Of a stretch of 64,000 bases of DNA, positions 13,098 to 24,975 are shown piece by piece; the stretch's first letter is position 1, and every line of letters starts with the position of its first letter. The stretch lies in contig NC_135373.1 of assembly GCF_049243985.1 (NCBI RefSeq), positions 93,305,213 through 93,369,212 on the forward strand, in the 5' to 3' direction. The notes beneath the pieces were generated by a model, which did no database searches, was not told the origin of the DNA, and saw only the letters and a list, made by a program, of their open reading frames with translations. The DNA is from Paroedura picta. Lineage: Eukaryota > Chordata > Lepidosauria > Squamata > Gekkonidae. A program made the position numbers and the translations under genes.

Positions 13098-13352
13098 CAT
13101 GGCCTGACCTAGAAACTGGATTTTGTCATATTCACAAAGCCAAGCAAGGTTGGCCCTGGATAGTATTTGGATGGGAAAGCCACCAAGGAATATGAAGCTC
13201 GTGACTCAGAGGCAGGCAATGGCAAACAATCTCTGTATTTATTTATTTATTTAGATTTATATACCGCCCTCCCCGAAGGCTCAGAAATCCCAGAGCACAT
13301 TTGTTTTCCAAAGCCCACAGGTTTGCCATAAGTCAGCTGTAATTCAATGGCA
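13098..13352 (+). repeat. 5S-rRNA-derived SINE, split by a LINE tail
   Basis: The stretch AAGCAAGGTTGGCCCTGGAT, then TATTTGGATGGGA and CCACCAAGGAAT is a degraded 5S rRNA internal promoter region. It is followed by CAGAGGCAGGCAATGGCAAA and, after the insertion at 13,237-13,284, by GCCATAAGTCAGCTGTAATT. This is the 5S-head SINE layout common in squamates. Further fragments lie at 35,016 and 58,337. Confidence 0.8.
13237..13284 (-). repeat. LINE 3' end nested in the 5S SINE
   Basis: (TATT)n followed by TAGATTTATATACCGCCCTC is the reverse complement of the CR1/L2-type 3' end with its (AATA)n tail. It interrupts the 5S SINE, so it inserted later. Confidence 0.7.
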
Positions 13353-13445
13353 ATAAATAAATGGCAATAAATAAATAAATTGCCAAATACCGTTAGGACC
13401 TCCAATGTACCAGATAAAATTACATGTTAATCATCCCCTTCTGTA

Positions 13446-13728
13446 AGAGCCTCTTTTGGCGCAGAGTGGTAAAGCAGCAGAAAGGCAGTTTGAAAGCTCT
13501 GCCCATGAGGTTGGGAGTTCAATCCCAGCAGCCGGCTCAAGGTTGACTCAGCCTTCCATCCTTCCGAGGTTGGTAAAATGAGTACCCAGCTTGCTGGGGG
13601 GTAAACGGTAATGATTGGGGAAGGCACTGGCAAACCACCCCGTATTGAGTCTGCCATGAAAACACTAGATGGTGTCACCCCAAGAGTCGGACATGACCCA
13701 GTGCTTGCACAGGGGATACCTTTACCTT
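13446..13728 (+). repeat. Sauria-type SINE (tRNA-derived, BovB-dependent)
   Basis: Starts agagcctcttttggcgcag with an A-box-like GGCGCAGAGTGG and a B-box-like GGGAGTTCAATCCC. The body includes GGTTGACTCAGCCTTCCATC and CTGGCAAACCACCCC, then the BovB-like AGTCGGACATGACCC and a tail of (ACCTTT) repeats. Known biology: Sauria SINEs borrow the BovB machinery through a shared 3' end. I cannot see a clean target duplication. The antisense open frame here is a shadow. Confidence 0.88.
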
Positions 13729-14496
13729 TAATCCCATTATGTAGTTCACATAGGGCAAATACGGCAGTCTCAACTCAGGACAGCAAATGGACACAAATGT
13801 GACCAAAAAAGGCAACATTCTTGAACCAGCAGAGGCCATTCAAATCAGCCTGAGGTGTGTTTCAGTGGTCATTTTGGACTGCAGTGTGAGCAGGGAGGGA
13901 AAGCAAGCAATCCCACTCTGCTGCCAGAAACCTCTTCCATTTGTGGAAATTTACTATGTGTATCCTTAACTGAACAATGTGCAAATAATGTACCACAGTG
14001 ATCTGTAAACTCATCTGCTAAGTTGATGTCATATTTCAACAGGTGAGAAGACTTCCAGTGACCCTACAGTAACAAAGGAAGGGTCATTATAGGAATTTGT
14101 CAGCAATCTTACTTTATCAATTGTCAGAGCATAATGTTCCCATTGAACAAGTTCACATTAAAAGGATTGGATTAGTTGGCTCTTTGCTGCTTAGACTGGC
14201 AACTGTCCCAAGCACATTTAACTTAGTGAGGGAAATCCTAATTATCAGATTGTCCCTCTGGTGCATTCCTCCTTTCAAAACAACAGAGTGTCATTCCTAT
14301 TTGTTTGAATCTAGACCAAACAGGAAATCTTTTATATCCTAATCTTAAATAAATTATATTGAAGTCAGTTTTCATAAAGAAGAAAAAAAACAAGTACCAG
14401 CTACTGTATTTCTTTGTACTTTAAGAGACATAAAATCCCTACCTAAGATACTTTTGAACTAGGAAATTCTTTATGGCTTTTTACAAACTGTTGGGC

Positions 14497-14625
14497 ATAG
14501 AATCAGAGTTGGAAGGAACCACAAAGGCCATCTAGTCAATGCAGAATCAGCCTAAGCATCCTTGATAAGTATCTGACCAGCCGCTGCTTGAAGACTGCCA
14601 GTGATGTCAGGATGTCAGTGTGTGG
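14497..14625 (-). repeat. CR1 LINE 3' fragment
   Basis: The plus strand reads ATAGAATCAGAGTTGGAAGG, then CATCTAGTCAATGCAG and CCGCTGCTTGAAGACTGCCA, the reverse complement of the CR1 3' region of amniotes. The 3' terminus is at the low coordinate. Confidence 0.75.
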
Positions 14626-14834
14626 TCAGAAAGTCATGTGTACTCTAGACATATGTCAGTATGAATGCACTTTCTACTTTCCAATATGGTGCAAATGTAC
14701 AGTAAATTGACCTCACTACAATGAAGACACCTTTTTTCTTTGGCCTTTCACTACTATGCCAAAGGAGCTCCGGTTGCACCCAGCTTAACAAAAGGTTCTA
14801 ATCTGACTAGTGACTGCTATATTTTGTAAGGGTA

Positions 14835-14932
14835 CTGTTAGGGGATTTTATTGTGTTTTTATCAACATCTGTAAACCGCCTTGAGACTAATGTGAGTGGC
14901 AGTATGCAAATATAATTATAAATAAATAAATA
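14835..14932 (+). repeat. LINE 3' tail (CR1/L2-like)
   Basis: TGTAAACCGCCTTGAGACTA, then GTGGCAGTATGCAAATATAA and (ATAA)n: the standard 3' end of L2/CR1-type LINEs in this genome, plus orientation. Confidence 0.7.
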
Positions 14933-15895
14933 CAAGCTTGTAAAGACTACTGAGAATCTGGGTAGAGTGAAATCAGAAATAAAGCTTATTAAGGGGAAAT
15001 ATATACTGTGAGAATAAAATGTCCTAGTGAATTAGTGAAATCAAACAATAAAAAAATATCAAGTATGACAGCCAAATCTTTCAAGCATCCACAGATATTG
15101 TGACGTGTTCCACTCAAGATCCTTAAGGCCAGAGACAGTTCTAAGTCTATTGAAGTTAATGGGGGTAGAAGATGTAAACTCTCTTCGGAATGGACTACAT
15201 GGCAGGCTGCTAGTTCTTTGTCTTCTGAAATGCTGAGGGACAGAAAACCAGTTTCTTGACTCTTCATAATTAGTGGACAGAAGCTTGTTACATAGTTTCA
15301 AATGGAGAATAGCAAGGCAAAATGCTGATTAGACAGCAATACCAGAAAGACCTCTGCACAGAGCATACTCCTTATTCATTGTCCGGTAGAGCTGGCCTAT
15401 CTGAGCTAAGATCATAACCTATCACCCTCAATGAAGATGTCACACAAACTACAGTGATTTATTCTGGAAAATTCGATCATACTCCAGATCTGTAATGCAA
15501 GAAATCTGATGACTACTACACTGGCATATCTTCCCTTCGGCTCCCAGCATTGTTCTTCAAAGGACAATGGTATGTGCGGTCACCACGAGTTTTCACTGCC
15601 GTGAGAATAAATATAAGGAAGCACAGAGAAAAGTTGGAATTTTTTACCAGGAATGTTTCCCTAAACTTATACTTGCCTGATCTTCTAAATAAAGTCTCTG
15701 CTTTCCAGCTGAGTCGAAAAGGCAATGTCAATATATCTTTCTCTTTCTTTTGTTTCCCTCTGACTTGTACATACAACCTAATGAGCCTTGAGAAAGGCTG
15801 CTCTAGAATTTTCTCTTTCAGGCACATGCAAAGCCCATCTTCCCCTAGTTTCAGTAATTAGACTGTATCATGTGTCTTCAGATTATTCTGTAAAC

Positions 15896-16469
15896 CAGCC
15901 TTTCTCAACTTTTTTACTGCTGAGAAACCTCTGATATGTTCTTCAGGCTTTGAGAAACCCCAGAAGTGGTGCGATTGCAGGGCCAGTTTATCCAGAGGCC
16001 CCGCATGATGCCTCTCCCCCCCCCCCCCATGGATCAGAGCCATAGTCTCTCCTTCGCCTTTTCCCTCTTGGAGTGGAAAACACTTGGAGTGACACCACTT
16101 TCCACTGTGGGGGGCCCCTCCGGTCTGGGTGCTTTCCCTGCAATTATACTCTGCTGGAGCCTTGCAAACTAGCTCTGGTGCTACAGGCCCTGCAAATTCT
16201 TAAACCACCCCTGCCCAATCATGCAGATTATAATTAGGAAGCTCAGCTGTATACACACCCAAATGCAGCCCCTCCCCTTGCAACACCCTCCAGGCCCATC
16301 ATTGGGGGTGGGTAGGTTGACATGACTATATATGACTATATCACCCGATAAATGTTTAACCGATTTTTAAAAAATATTTAAAATGAATTAGCTCCCACCC
16401 ATTTGGGAATCCCTTCCAGGGCCATCAAGAAATCCTAGGGTTTCACAAAACCTTGGTTGAGAAAGACTG
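15896..16469. mobile_element. Non-autonomous hAT-like element, family H1 (574 bp)
   Basis: Left end CAGCCTTTCTCAAC and right end GTTGAGAAAGACTG are inverted repeats. The flanks ctgtaaac and ctataaat match at 6 of 8 bases, an aged 8-bp target duplication. The interior has GAGAAACC...TTCAGGCTTTGAGAAACC near the left end and a C-run at 16,018-16,028. Shorter copies of the same family occur at 24,788, 34,724, 37,586, 49,974, 61,500, 62,570 and 62,890. No transposase is visible. Confidence 0.8.
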
Positions 16470-16477
16470 CTATAAAT

Positions 16478-17400
16478 AGTGGTTTTGAGAACTGCTTAAT
16501 CATTTTTAAAGATACCCTGTCCCTGCTCTCCGGAACTACAAGTCCCAGGTTTCCCAGAGAACTTGACATGTTACAAATCCCTTGTATCACAGACATGTTG
16601 ACTCTAAATACATGTTAAAAGGTGACAAATACTAATGAAATCCCAGCATTTGTTCACTGAAATCTAATATCAGATTCTGAATACAAGAATATGGCAAAGC
16701 CAGATTTCAAGTTTTCCATTTAGTGGTCCTTTGATATTTCATCTCTGTATCATCAGTTTATTTTCCTGCAGTTTTAAAGTGCATGGGAACAAACCAGTGA
16801 CACAGTGATGAAAAATCAAAGCAACCACTAGAAGGAGCAAAACATGCACAGAATAGGAAAAGAATTGACACATGCAATGGAATAACATGTAACAAAGAGC
16901 CTATGGACAAGACCAGAAGATACGTGGGCAGCAGTAGCAGCAGTTTTCTAAAGAATTTCAAACCATTTTCCTTCTACTTGGTCAATGCTCTCTTTGGCTT
17001 TTAGTCCTTTTGATCCTATCCAGTACCCCATCTTTGTCCATATCTTTAAGCCTGTGCCCACTCCTCATTTCCTTGCCTCTGTTTCTTCCAGTGTTCCTAA
17101 CCTCCGTTGACCTCGTTCAAGCTCCTCTTCTCTCGGCCTCCATTTCCTTTAAGCTGACCTCTTCCTCCATTCCGCATTACCACAGTCCCTGACATCTGCT
17201 GCCTCTGCTCCTACACTTAGTCCTGGACCCCTTTCTTCCTTCCTTACTGGACCATTCTCATAGCTATAATACAAAGGACTATCCCTGGAACATCATAGAT
17301 TGTTCCCTTACTCCCCTCACAGCCACCCTTTCCGACCCCAGGAAAATTTATTCCTAGGAACATATGACTCATATATCTCATCGCCATCTGGGCTGTGGAA
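16478..17400. other. Intergenic, nothing recognised
   Basis: No gene seen. The sequence ACTACAAGTCCCAG at 16,535-16,548 resembles half of a ZNF143/THAP11 site or a fragment of an old hAT element. From 17,000 on the sequence is strongly pyrimidine-rich on the plus strand. Confidence 0.5.
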
Positions 17401-17406
17401 CTAGAC

Positions 17407-17514
17407 TAAGAAGGGAGGAAGAGGGTGAAATCACCCCTCCTGCCTTTCCTGTCAATGCAGCTGCATTGACAGAAGAGGGGGAATAGGGTAATTTCATTCC
17501 TTCCCCCTCCCTTG
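17407..17514. repeat. Imperfect palindrome with a perfect 24-bp core
   Basis: The centre at 17,449-17,472 (CTGTCAATGCAG followed at once by its reverse complement) is a perfect palindrome with no loop. It sits in about 54-nt arms that are purine/pyrimidine-rich and match imperfectly (for example GGGTGAAATCACCC against GAATGAAATTACCC). It may be an old palindromic MITE, though I see no clear target duplication. Confidence 0.7.
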
Positions 17515-17739
17515 ACCCACATGGTTATCAGTCCCTGAGGGCTTCAGTTTTTCAAAGGATAGAAAGGACTGCTGCTGAACTGCTGGTTCAAACTCCTTGG
17601 TTTCTCCATGTCTGCTATGCATTGGCCTCTCTGGGTGCTTGCATCACTACTTTGTTCACATTCCTTTCCAGCTTCAACATACTGTGTGTTAATCCTTTTT
17701 CTTCCCAAAGGGCTCAAACTCCAGGCATGTAGATAAGAT

Positions 17740-17880
17740 ACCATCACAGCTCAGAGATTCAGCAGAACCCAAGTTCAAATCTCTATTCTGCCAGGAAGCT
17801 TTCGTAGTAACTGTGAGCCACTCACTTTCAGCCCAATCTTCATCTCTGGGTATGGAAGAACAATGCATGCCACTCTGAGC
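17740..17880 (+). repeat. Possible MIR-like SINE remnant
   Basis: CACAGCTCAGAGATTCAGCA, then CCCAAGTTCAAATCTCTATT and GTGAGCCACTCACTTTCAGC follow the order of a tRNA B box and CORE region of MIR-type SINEs. It is diverged, so the call is tentative. Confidence 0.4.
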
Positions 17881-18688
17881 TAACAGTAGGAAGGGCATGA
17901 TCAAACATGAATGAGGGAAGGTAGAGAACATTTTAGTGCCACTCCCTGAATGCTATCTTTGTTACTTAGCAACAATTACTTAAGCAACAGTGGAAAGGAG
18001 ACAGGTGTTGTCATATAAAGACAATAAAGCCTGCGAAGTCAAGAAGTCTCTCTCCCCCCCCCCTGCACATTTCAGAACTGCAGGGATGGGCCAGGGAAAC
18101 TTGAATAGGAAGGGTCCTACTGCCCTCAGACATCCCTCTCAGGACCAAAGAACTTATGTTCAGACTTGATTATGTGACATGATTTTTTTAACCTAACTAT
18201 GCATTTCTGGAGGATGGTATATCTGATCTGGGCCATAGCACGGGATAAATAAAAACTACTCTTCCAATGGTTTTGCCAAGTGCTACAGGCTCAATGTAAA
18301 TCATACTCATAATTTATTGGGGATATTATCATATTTGGTCTTATTAACATACCCCTCCCAAATAGCCAATGAGATTAGAGGGGGTGGAAAAGGGAGGGGC
18401 CCCAGCCATAAAGATGCTGGCTAGCCAAGGCTCATTGCATGTGATAGCAACTGGAGTCCAGAAAGGTAAGTAATCTCATTTTAACTGTGGGAGGAACGTT
18501 AACTGCTGAAGGAAGGTTTTACCCCTTTCTCACTACACCCTTTTTCTGACAGAAATTACATCACCACACCCCAAACTGCTATTTGTCCCTACAGGGAAAA
18601 TAAGTACCTATTTCTGCAATCAAGCCAAACAGAAACTGGGGGTTAAAGTGGGAGCAATTAACACCAGGAAAATTACACAGGGGATTAC

Positions 18689-18790
18689 CCATCCATCCAT
18701 CCATCCATCCATCCATCCATCCATCCATTTATACATACCACCCTCCATTTCGGCTCAGGGTGGTTTACATTTCTCATATGCAGTACAGTA
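18689..18790 (-). repeat. (CCAT)n microsatellite and LINE 3' tail
   Basis: About ten CCAT units (18,689-18,727) run directly into TTTATACATACCACCCTCC and GGCTCAGGGTGGTTTACA, the reverse complement of a LINE 3' end. The microsatellite probably grew from the LINE's own short tail repeat. Confidence 0.75.
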
Positions 18791-18862
18791 CAATGAATGT
18801 TCAATATAAAACTTATTTAACAGTGAAACAATATAAAACTTATTTAACAATGTAATATAACA

Positions 18863-19260
18863 ACAGTTGTTGTTGTTAGGTGCAAAGTCGTGTCCGACCC
18901 ATCGCGACCCCATGGACAATGATCCTCCAGGCCTTCCTGCCCTCTACCATTCCCCAGAGTCCATTTAAGGTCGCACCGACTGCTTCAGTGACTCCATCCA
19001 GCCACCTCATTCTCTGTCGTCCCCTTCTTCTTTTGCCCTCGATCGCTCCCAGAATTAGGCTCTTCTCCAGGGAGTCCTTCCTTCTCATGAGGTGGCCAAA
19101 GTATTTGAGTTTCATCTTCAGGATCTGGCCTTCTAAGGAGCAGTCTGGGCTGATCTCCTCTAGGACTGACCGGTTTGTTCGCCTTGCAGTCCAAGGGACT
19201 CGCAAGTCTTCTCCAGCACCAGAGTCAACAGTACTGTTCAGTACAACAGTACTGAATAAC
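18863..19260 (-). mobile_element. RTE-BovB LINE, 3' end fragment (minus)
   Basis: On the minus strand an open frame carries RVPWTARRTNRSVLEEI, then KLKYFGHLMRRKDSLEKS, RGRQRMRWLDGVTE and KAWRIIVHGVAMGRTRLCT, the C-terminal part of the BovB protein, ending in GTTAGGTGCAAAG-type 3' sequence and a (GTT)n run on the plus strand. It reaches further 5' than the copy at 12,450 and is still open through the conserved part, which suggests moderate age. The long plus-strand open frame over the same bases is its shadow. Confidence 0.9.
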
Positions 19261-19883
19261 AACCAATCCCCTTCCTCCTGCACCACACTTCTGTTCAGTT
19301 TTGGAATCCCCAAGGCTGTTATTTTAAAAATTATAAAGAGATGTAGTGCCCACATCTCATTGAGCCTGGCCTTAAGTAAATAAAAACTACAACCAAGGGA
19401 CTCTTCAGGAGAGCTGCACTTGCAGTTTTGCCCCCTTCCTCTTTCCCCCAGCATCTCCCTCCCTATATGTGACTGTTATTCCATATGGGTCTGACAACTC
19501 TGGGAATCAACTTTCTGGAGTTGAGAAGGGCCTATTGGGTGGAAGAGGGGAATGGAGCAAAAAATCACATTTGCCAAGCCCTTTCACCGACAGCACTGCT
19601 GGATCCAGCCTATTCAGCCCACGGACTTCTGTTTTAAAAACCACACAGTGTTTTTGTGTTTTTATAGGAAGACTATATTATGGTTATGTTTGCATGTTTA
19701 AAATGTGGACATATTTCTTGTTTTTTAACTGGCTGATGTATTGGAAGAAATGTAAAAAAATCACAGGATGTTTTAAAATAAATAAATGCCCATTTCATGT
19801 AACCAGTCCAATATGGTATGGTGATTACAGTGTTTGGATACAGAAGACTCAGGTTCAAATACTTATTCTACTATGAGATTTTC

Positions 19884-20110
19884 TGGGTTACCTTGGATTG
19901 CAAAACAAAAAGAAAAAATGCCAGGTAATAAGAAATAGATTTATTTTACAAAGTCCCTACGTACTTCACCATGTAGGCTTCATCAAAGGGAATCTATACA
20001 AATATAATTTATATTTAATATATATATATAATAATAGACCTCATTATTCTATATTCATTGTAAATTATTTTTAAAAATTATTTAAAACTATATTTAAAAG
20101 ACAGGATCAA
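19884..20110 (-). repeat. Dispersed repeat family B, single copy
   Basis: The minus strand reads TATAGATTCCC, TTTGATGAAGCC, ATGGTGAAGTACGTAGGGAC and AAAATAAATCTATTTCTTA, matching both arms of the inverted pair at 54,832-55,679. The sequence upstream of the core is extremely AT-rich. No coding capacity. Confidence 0.65.
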
Positions 20111-20127
20111 AATTGGGATACATATTT

Positions 20128-20462
20128 TTTAGTCAAGTAGCCTTTATTGGCATATAAGCAATAATATAATATATATGAGCAGCAGTACAGTTACAAAGTT
20201 CTGACATAAAATCACATAATTATTACCTATCAGATCGAATAATTATAGCAGCATGAAGGAACTTTGCTTCAATGATCTGCATTATCAAGAAAAAGAACCC
20301 TAAGATAATCAGGGAGTTCTGCTAGATATATAAAATAGGCTTTAAAAGTTTGGAACAAAGAGTCTGGTAAAAGGGGCACTGAAGAAGAACGTGGGGTTTC
20401 AATATGGTCCTTTGCACATGGGCAATACCCTGATATTGTTCAAATAATATGGCTGATAGAAG
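20128..20462 (-). mobile_element. 5'-truncated LINE with perfect target duplication
   Basis: Both sides carry GGGATACATATTT (20,115-20,127 and 20,463-20,475), a perfect 13-bp target duplication. On the minus strand the copy encodes a fragment like HVLLQCPFYQ, the C-terminal zinc-knuckle region seen in the LINEs at 33,035 and 51,860, and ends TGCCAATAAAGGCTACTTGA. The clean duplication points to a comparatively young insertion. Confidence 0.8.
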
Positions 20463-20710
20463 GGGATACATATTTGTCTATATACCATGTAAGATAAACA
20501 AACTATGCACTGGGCATGAAGCAACCATAAAACATAGCATATATGAAGTAAAATACTGAGCAAGAAGAGCACGGACCTGGTGCTGGAACTGTCAGGTATC
20601 AGGAATCACTCTGGGTAAACTGCATATGACGCATGGAGAATACTCATCCAATGCTTCAGGCCTCAGTCACAGCAGGCATAGGCTGCCTTATCCCAGCAGT
20701 GCAGAAGAAC

Positions 20711-20800
20711 ATCTTAAAGTATTAAAGAGCCTCCCTCACTACCCAGATAAAATGCACATATGATCTGGGTAGTGAGGGAGGCTCTTTAATACTTTAAGAT
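20711..20800. repeat. Perfect 38-bp inverted repeat (hairpin), 14-nt loop
   Basis: Arms at 20,711-20,748 and 20,763-20,800 are identical reverse complements at all 38 positions; the loop is 20,749-20,762. The arms contain AGAGCCTCCCTCACTACCC. There is no recognisable transposon end, target duplication or coding frame. Confidence 0.95.
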
Positions 20801-20959
20801 TAATTTCATCCCTTCAGCAGTTAATGGGGAAAGATGAAAACAGTCCTATATGAGAAGAAGGGTATGAGGCACAAGCCTCACAAGGGAGGCATTCATGCCG
20901 GAATCCACAGAAGACCCTGAACTTGTGTTCTTGATTCAGCACAATAAGTGCCCCTTGGA

Positions 20960-21181
20960 TTGCAGGTGACCCTCCTCCAAAATGCCGTATTGTCAACTTC
21001 CTACGTATACGGTTAGGGGGTGACTGGTTGGGGGGTGCTGGGGGGGGCGATGTGGAGAGGGGGGTAATAGATGGTTGGGGTGAGAGGGGATTTTTAATTA
21101 TTTTATCTGTTTGTATGACATGTTGTGATCCACCATGAACCAGCTGTGCTGGGAATAGCGAATATAAATGTAATAAATAAA
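20960..21181 (+). repeat. LINE 3' UTR and tail (L2-like)
   Basis: Ends with TGTGATCCACCATGAACCAG, GGGAATAGCGAATATAAATG and TAATAAATAAATGA, the L2/CR1-type 3' end. The G-rich stretch before it (21,010-21,080) may be part of the same element. Confidence 0.5.
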
Positions 21182-24100
21182 TGACGTACCTCTTCTGCAT
21201 ATGTCACACAACCTGCTTTTGCAAATGCAAGTCTTCTGGAATACTTCGGAATACTTCTTCCTGGCTGTTAGGAAAAGAAAATCTGGCAATAAGATTGAAG
21301 TAAAGTAATTAAATATAGTGGCATCAACCCTGCTGGCGTATTAAGCAGACTGTGTGCTCAGGGGGAAAAGTAAACAAAACAGTGAAGCATTTAACTGAAT
21401 AGATTATGGGCCTTTGCAGTTGCTTTAAAATAGCATGTTCAAATCCTTATTTACTGCTACTTCTCTTAGGATACCTTTCTTGAAACAGATTAGAGATGAC
21501 CCAATAAGCAGCCCAGATGCCCAAAAGCCATTCGTGGGTGCTTAAGTCTTGTGTACATACACGCCTAGTCCTGCATTAAGAAAGACCCCAGGATCCTCAG
21601 GTTCATATGTATGTTCCACAAATGGTGAATTTAAAACTATATGGTGAATGGTACAATGTGACATGCCAACGAGAAGGCAGGGCAGGCACCCACTGGAAAC
21701 ATGGCCCCTTGCCACAACTGCTTAGCATCCTAAGGGCTTATTAGGTGCACAGTACATGGGAATGGCAGAACAGGATTCCACACCCTTTAACAAATAACAC
21801 TCCTTTGTGCAAGTTATAACTGGGCACATGATGAAGTCATAGTGTACAGCATGGGCTGCTGCAATAGGTGTGGCACTGCAGGCCATATTACAACTATAAG
21901 GGCAACTATAAGCTATATTACAACTCACCAGACAGATACATTTTGACCTGTCATCATTTGGGAATGTGACAAGTAGAATCAGTGTAAGCACATCTTCCTC
22001 CCATATAGCTTAAGAATTCTGTGTTTCAGGAGCAGAAGCAGAGCCAAGCAGCTGTGATTTCCTATTCCTTTGACACCATCGCTATTTCATAGTCATGCTT
22101 GTGTTCTTTCATGGTAGGATGAAGAAAATGTATTCCCAGCTTCCCATTCTTTATCAAGCAGAAATGAATTCTACTATGAGCAAGCTCAGGTAGGTAGCTT
22201 TCCTTCATTGCAAAAGAAGCTCAACAATCCAAAAACATTGGAATTAAAATATTTCCCAGAATGAAAACTATTATGAAAAAAGTTTTTGGAAAATAAAAAT
22301 AATACTTGTGTAATTGTTGAGTCATTAGGTTTTCCAGCTCCAAGCCATTTCCACTGGTGTGGCATTTCTCCATCTTCTTTTCTCCATCTTTCTTAGTCAC
22401 CATGTCTCCTTCCTGGTTAAATGTCACTGCTACGTTGTTACTGCAGAAACCAAAAGCCAGTTTTTCATGGTACCATTTAGTAAAACATAATAAGTTACTC
22501 AAGCACTTTACTTTGATCTTAGCAGCTACTCAACATAATAATTTATATGTACATCACCTTATCATCATTCTTTTCACACAAGATGCAACCCAGGTGTACA
22601 TGATGGATATAATTGAATAGCCCAGCCTTGGAGATAAACAAGGCAGAGTCAGAGACTCTGATTCATAATGGAGCAATTATCTTACAATTTCAAAATGGGA
22701 AGGTGCATGAAAGTTGCAAGTAGCTAGGATTCTTGTAAGCCTTTATTTTAGAGCAGTTTGCAGAGATCAGCCATATAGTTCATTACACAGTTACCCACTG
22801 CAAAAAACCCAAATAGTGGTGTTCTTTTCTGTGGCTGAGAATCACAAGTCAGTTATGGTAATTACAGTAAGCTAATTTGTGCAAAAGATCTCAAACTTAT
22901 TGGAACTGGGAGAGCCAGGACCATGTTTTCTGCTGATAGAATTGAAGATGAGAGATAAGAGTGATTTCCATTTGTTTCAAAGATTTTGCAGCACAAGATT
23001 GTTTCCCTCCATTCTGTTTCACAGGAAGTACTTTATGACTTGAATGCCTGCACACCTCCACAGGTTAGTCCATAAATCACATCACTTTTCTTTCCTATAC
23101 TTCTTATTCATTAAAACCAACTCAGGTCAAACTTTGTTCTGAATGCTTCTGCTGAGGTAGTGCAAGGGATATCTGGAAATCTACAAGGGATGTCTATTGA
23201 CAGATAAACAATCTACAAAAAAGGACAGACTGAAATTCCACACAGAAAATCACATGCCTATCTCAAGATCTGAGTTCTCAGTGGTTCCACTCATATCACA
23301 GCGTCTGATCCCTTAATCCACTATGGAAACAAAATAAGGCTCTTACGAAAGAGTGTAACAACTGCTTTTGTCAACACAGCACTGCCACCTGTTCTGTTGT
23401 GATGCAGCCAAGTAATTGCACAGGCATAACCAGATCGATCAGTGCTGTGACACCATAAGCAGTCATCACCACTAGATGGGATACAGAGGTGCTGTTAGAC
23501 TAGATATTGGCATAGAATTGCCAGAGTCACGGACTGCCTTGAGGTTTTTGTGCCATGCCCTCAGGGTGGTAAAAAGATCTCCATATGAACAGAAGGTTCT
23601 GGGGTGCTTTTTTCACAATACACTGTTCCCAGATGTGTTCCTCAGTCCCACGGACAGATGCGGTCACAAAGTCCTTTGCTTGGAACATGACTATGGCCAT
23701 TCCAGCCAACAAGATCCAGTGGTTAGAATGTTGCTACTTCAAACCAACACAGTTACCCACTTGGGTCCAAAAGGAATAAAACCTCCAAGTAAACTTGATC
23801 AGGAAAATCATTAAAGATGTTGGTGTATATGTCTTCACAGGAAGACTGGAACAACTGTTGTGGATTGCAAAGTGTTCAGAGAGATGATAAAACAGTGAGG
23901 GGGTCTCTAGCATTTGTGTGAGATGGTTAGGGCCCTTTCCACATGTTTAAAAATAATGCATATTTATTTTACTACTAAATTGGGAATGAGTCTTTGTAGC
24001 ACTACCAGAATAGAGGAAATTTTGTAACCAGCAGAACCTAAACAGTTCCACAGGGCCTGCAAAAGGGAGCTCCTCTGCCAGGCATTTGCTCGAGGTCGAC

Positions 24101-24787
24101 CCAAACCATTGATTCCAATTGGCCCCCAAGCTCCCCCCTTCTACTACGACTGACACCAATCTGCCTAACCCACTGGGTCCCAGTAAGAGTTAAGCTGAGG
24201 CTAAACAAACAAACTTTCTGAATTCAAAGGAATCTTTGGCTTGTTGCAATTTTTCTCCCTGGTAAAGAGAGTGTATTTGCATTCTCTCTCCAGAAAAGGT
24301 TAATTAATAAATCAATGAAAAAGCACTTTTTAAAACATGGAGACACTTGGGTAGATTTTGTTAAGAATCTTGACAGCTCCCTGGCACAGTACAATTGGGG
24401 ATATTCAGTTTCTAAAACATTAAGAAAAATAGTTTAAACACACAGCACCACAACACACGATTCAAGTATGATGCAGATCGGTAGATATTTCAGAAGCATG
24501 TCTTGACCCACATGAAACCATCAATACAATACAAAGCTGAATCTACTTATTCTTCCCCCAAAATAAACTATGGAGAACAGAACTAAAAAAAACTAAGCAG
24601 ACGAGTCAGTGTGCAGGTGGATAAAAATCAGTGGCTGTTGTGATGAAACAGTAAATGACTCATCTTTTGGACTTATCTATCTTGAGTTCAGATTGGCAGA
24701 GCGTTTATTCACAGGATTTGCTATATGTACTTTTAAAGGCTGCGAAATTATTACTAACACTTATGCTTATACAGGAATGACCTATTC
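21182..24787. other. Intergenic, mostly unassigned
   Basis: No gene recognised. A scrap of dispersed repeat family A (TTGCTACTTCAAACCAACAC) lies at 23,731-23,760. The rest is AT-rich with only chance open frames, including 23,476-23,814, which has no recognisable domain. Confidence 0.55.
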
Positions 24788-24975
24788 CAGCCTTTTTCAA
24801 CTTTTTTACCATTGAGAAACTCCTGAAACATCCTTCAGGCTTCAAAAAACACCAGAAGTTGCATGATCATGTAGAATATAACTGGGAAGCACAGCTGTGT
24901 ACATGTCCACCTGAGGCCCCTCCCCCTCCCCTTCCCAACTGTCCAGACCCATCATTGGTCATTTTGAGGGGTCTG
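24788..24975. mobile_element. hAT-like family H1, partial copy
   Basis: Left end CAGCCTTTTTCAACTTTTTT, then GAGAAACTCCTGAAACATCC and TTCAGGCTTCAAAAAACACC as in the 15,896 copy. The right end is missing. Confidence 0.7.

Noticed and set aside
18689-18727. CCAT repeats as a CRISPR-like or satellite array
   Set aside because: Uniform 4-bp units without spacers next to a LINE tail: a simple microsatellite.
18880-19383. 167-codon plus-strand open frame
   Set aside because: Exact shadow of the BovB coding frame on the minus strand.
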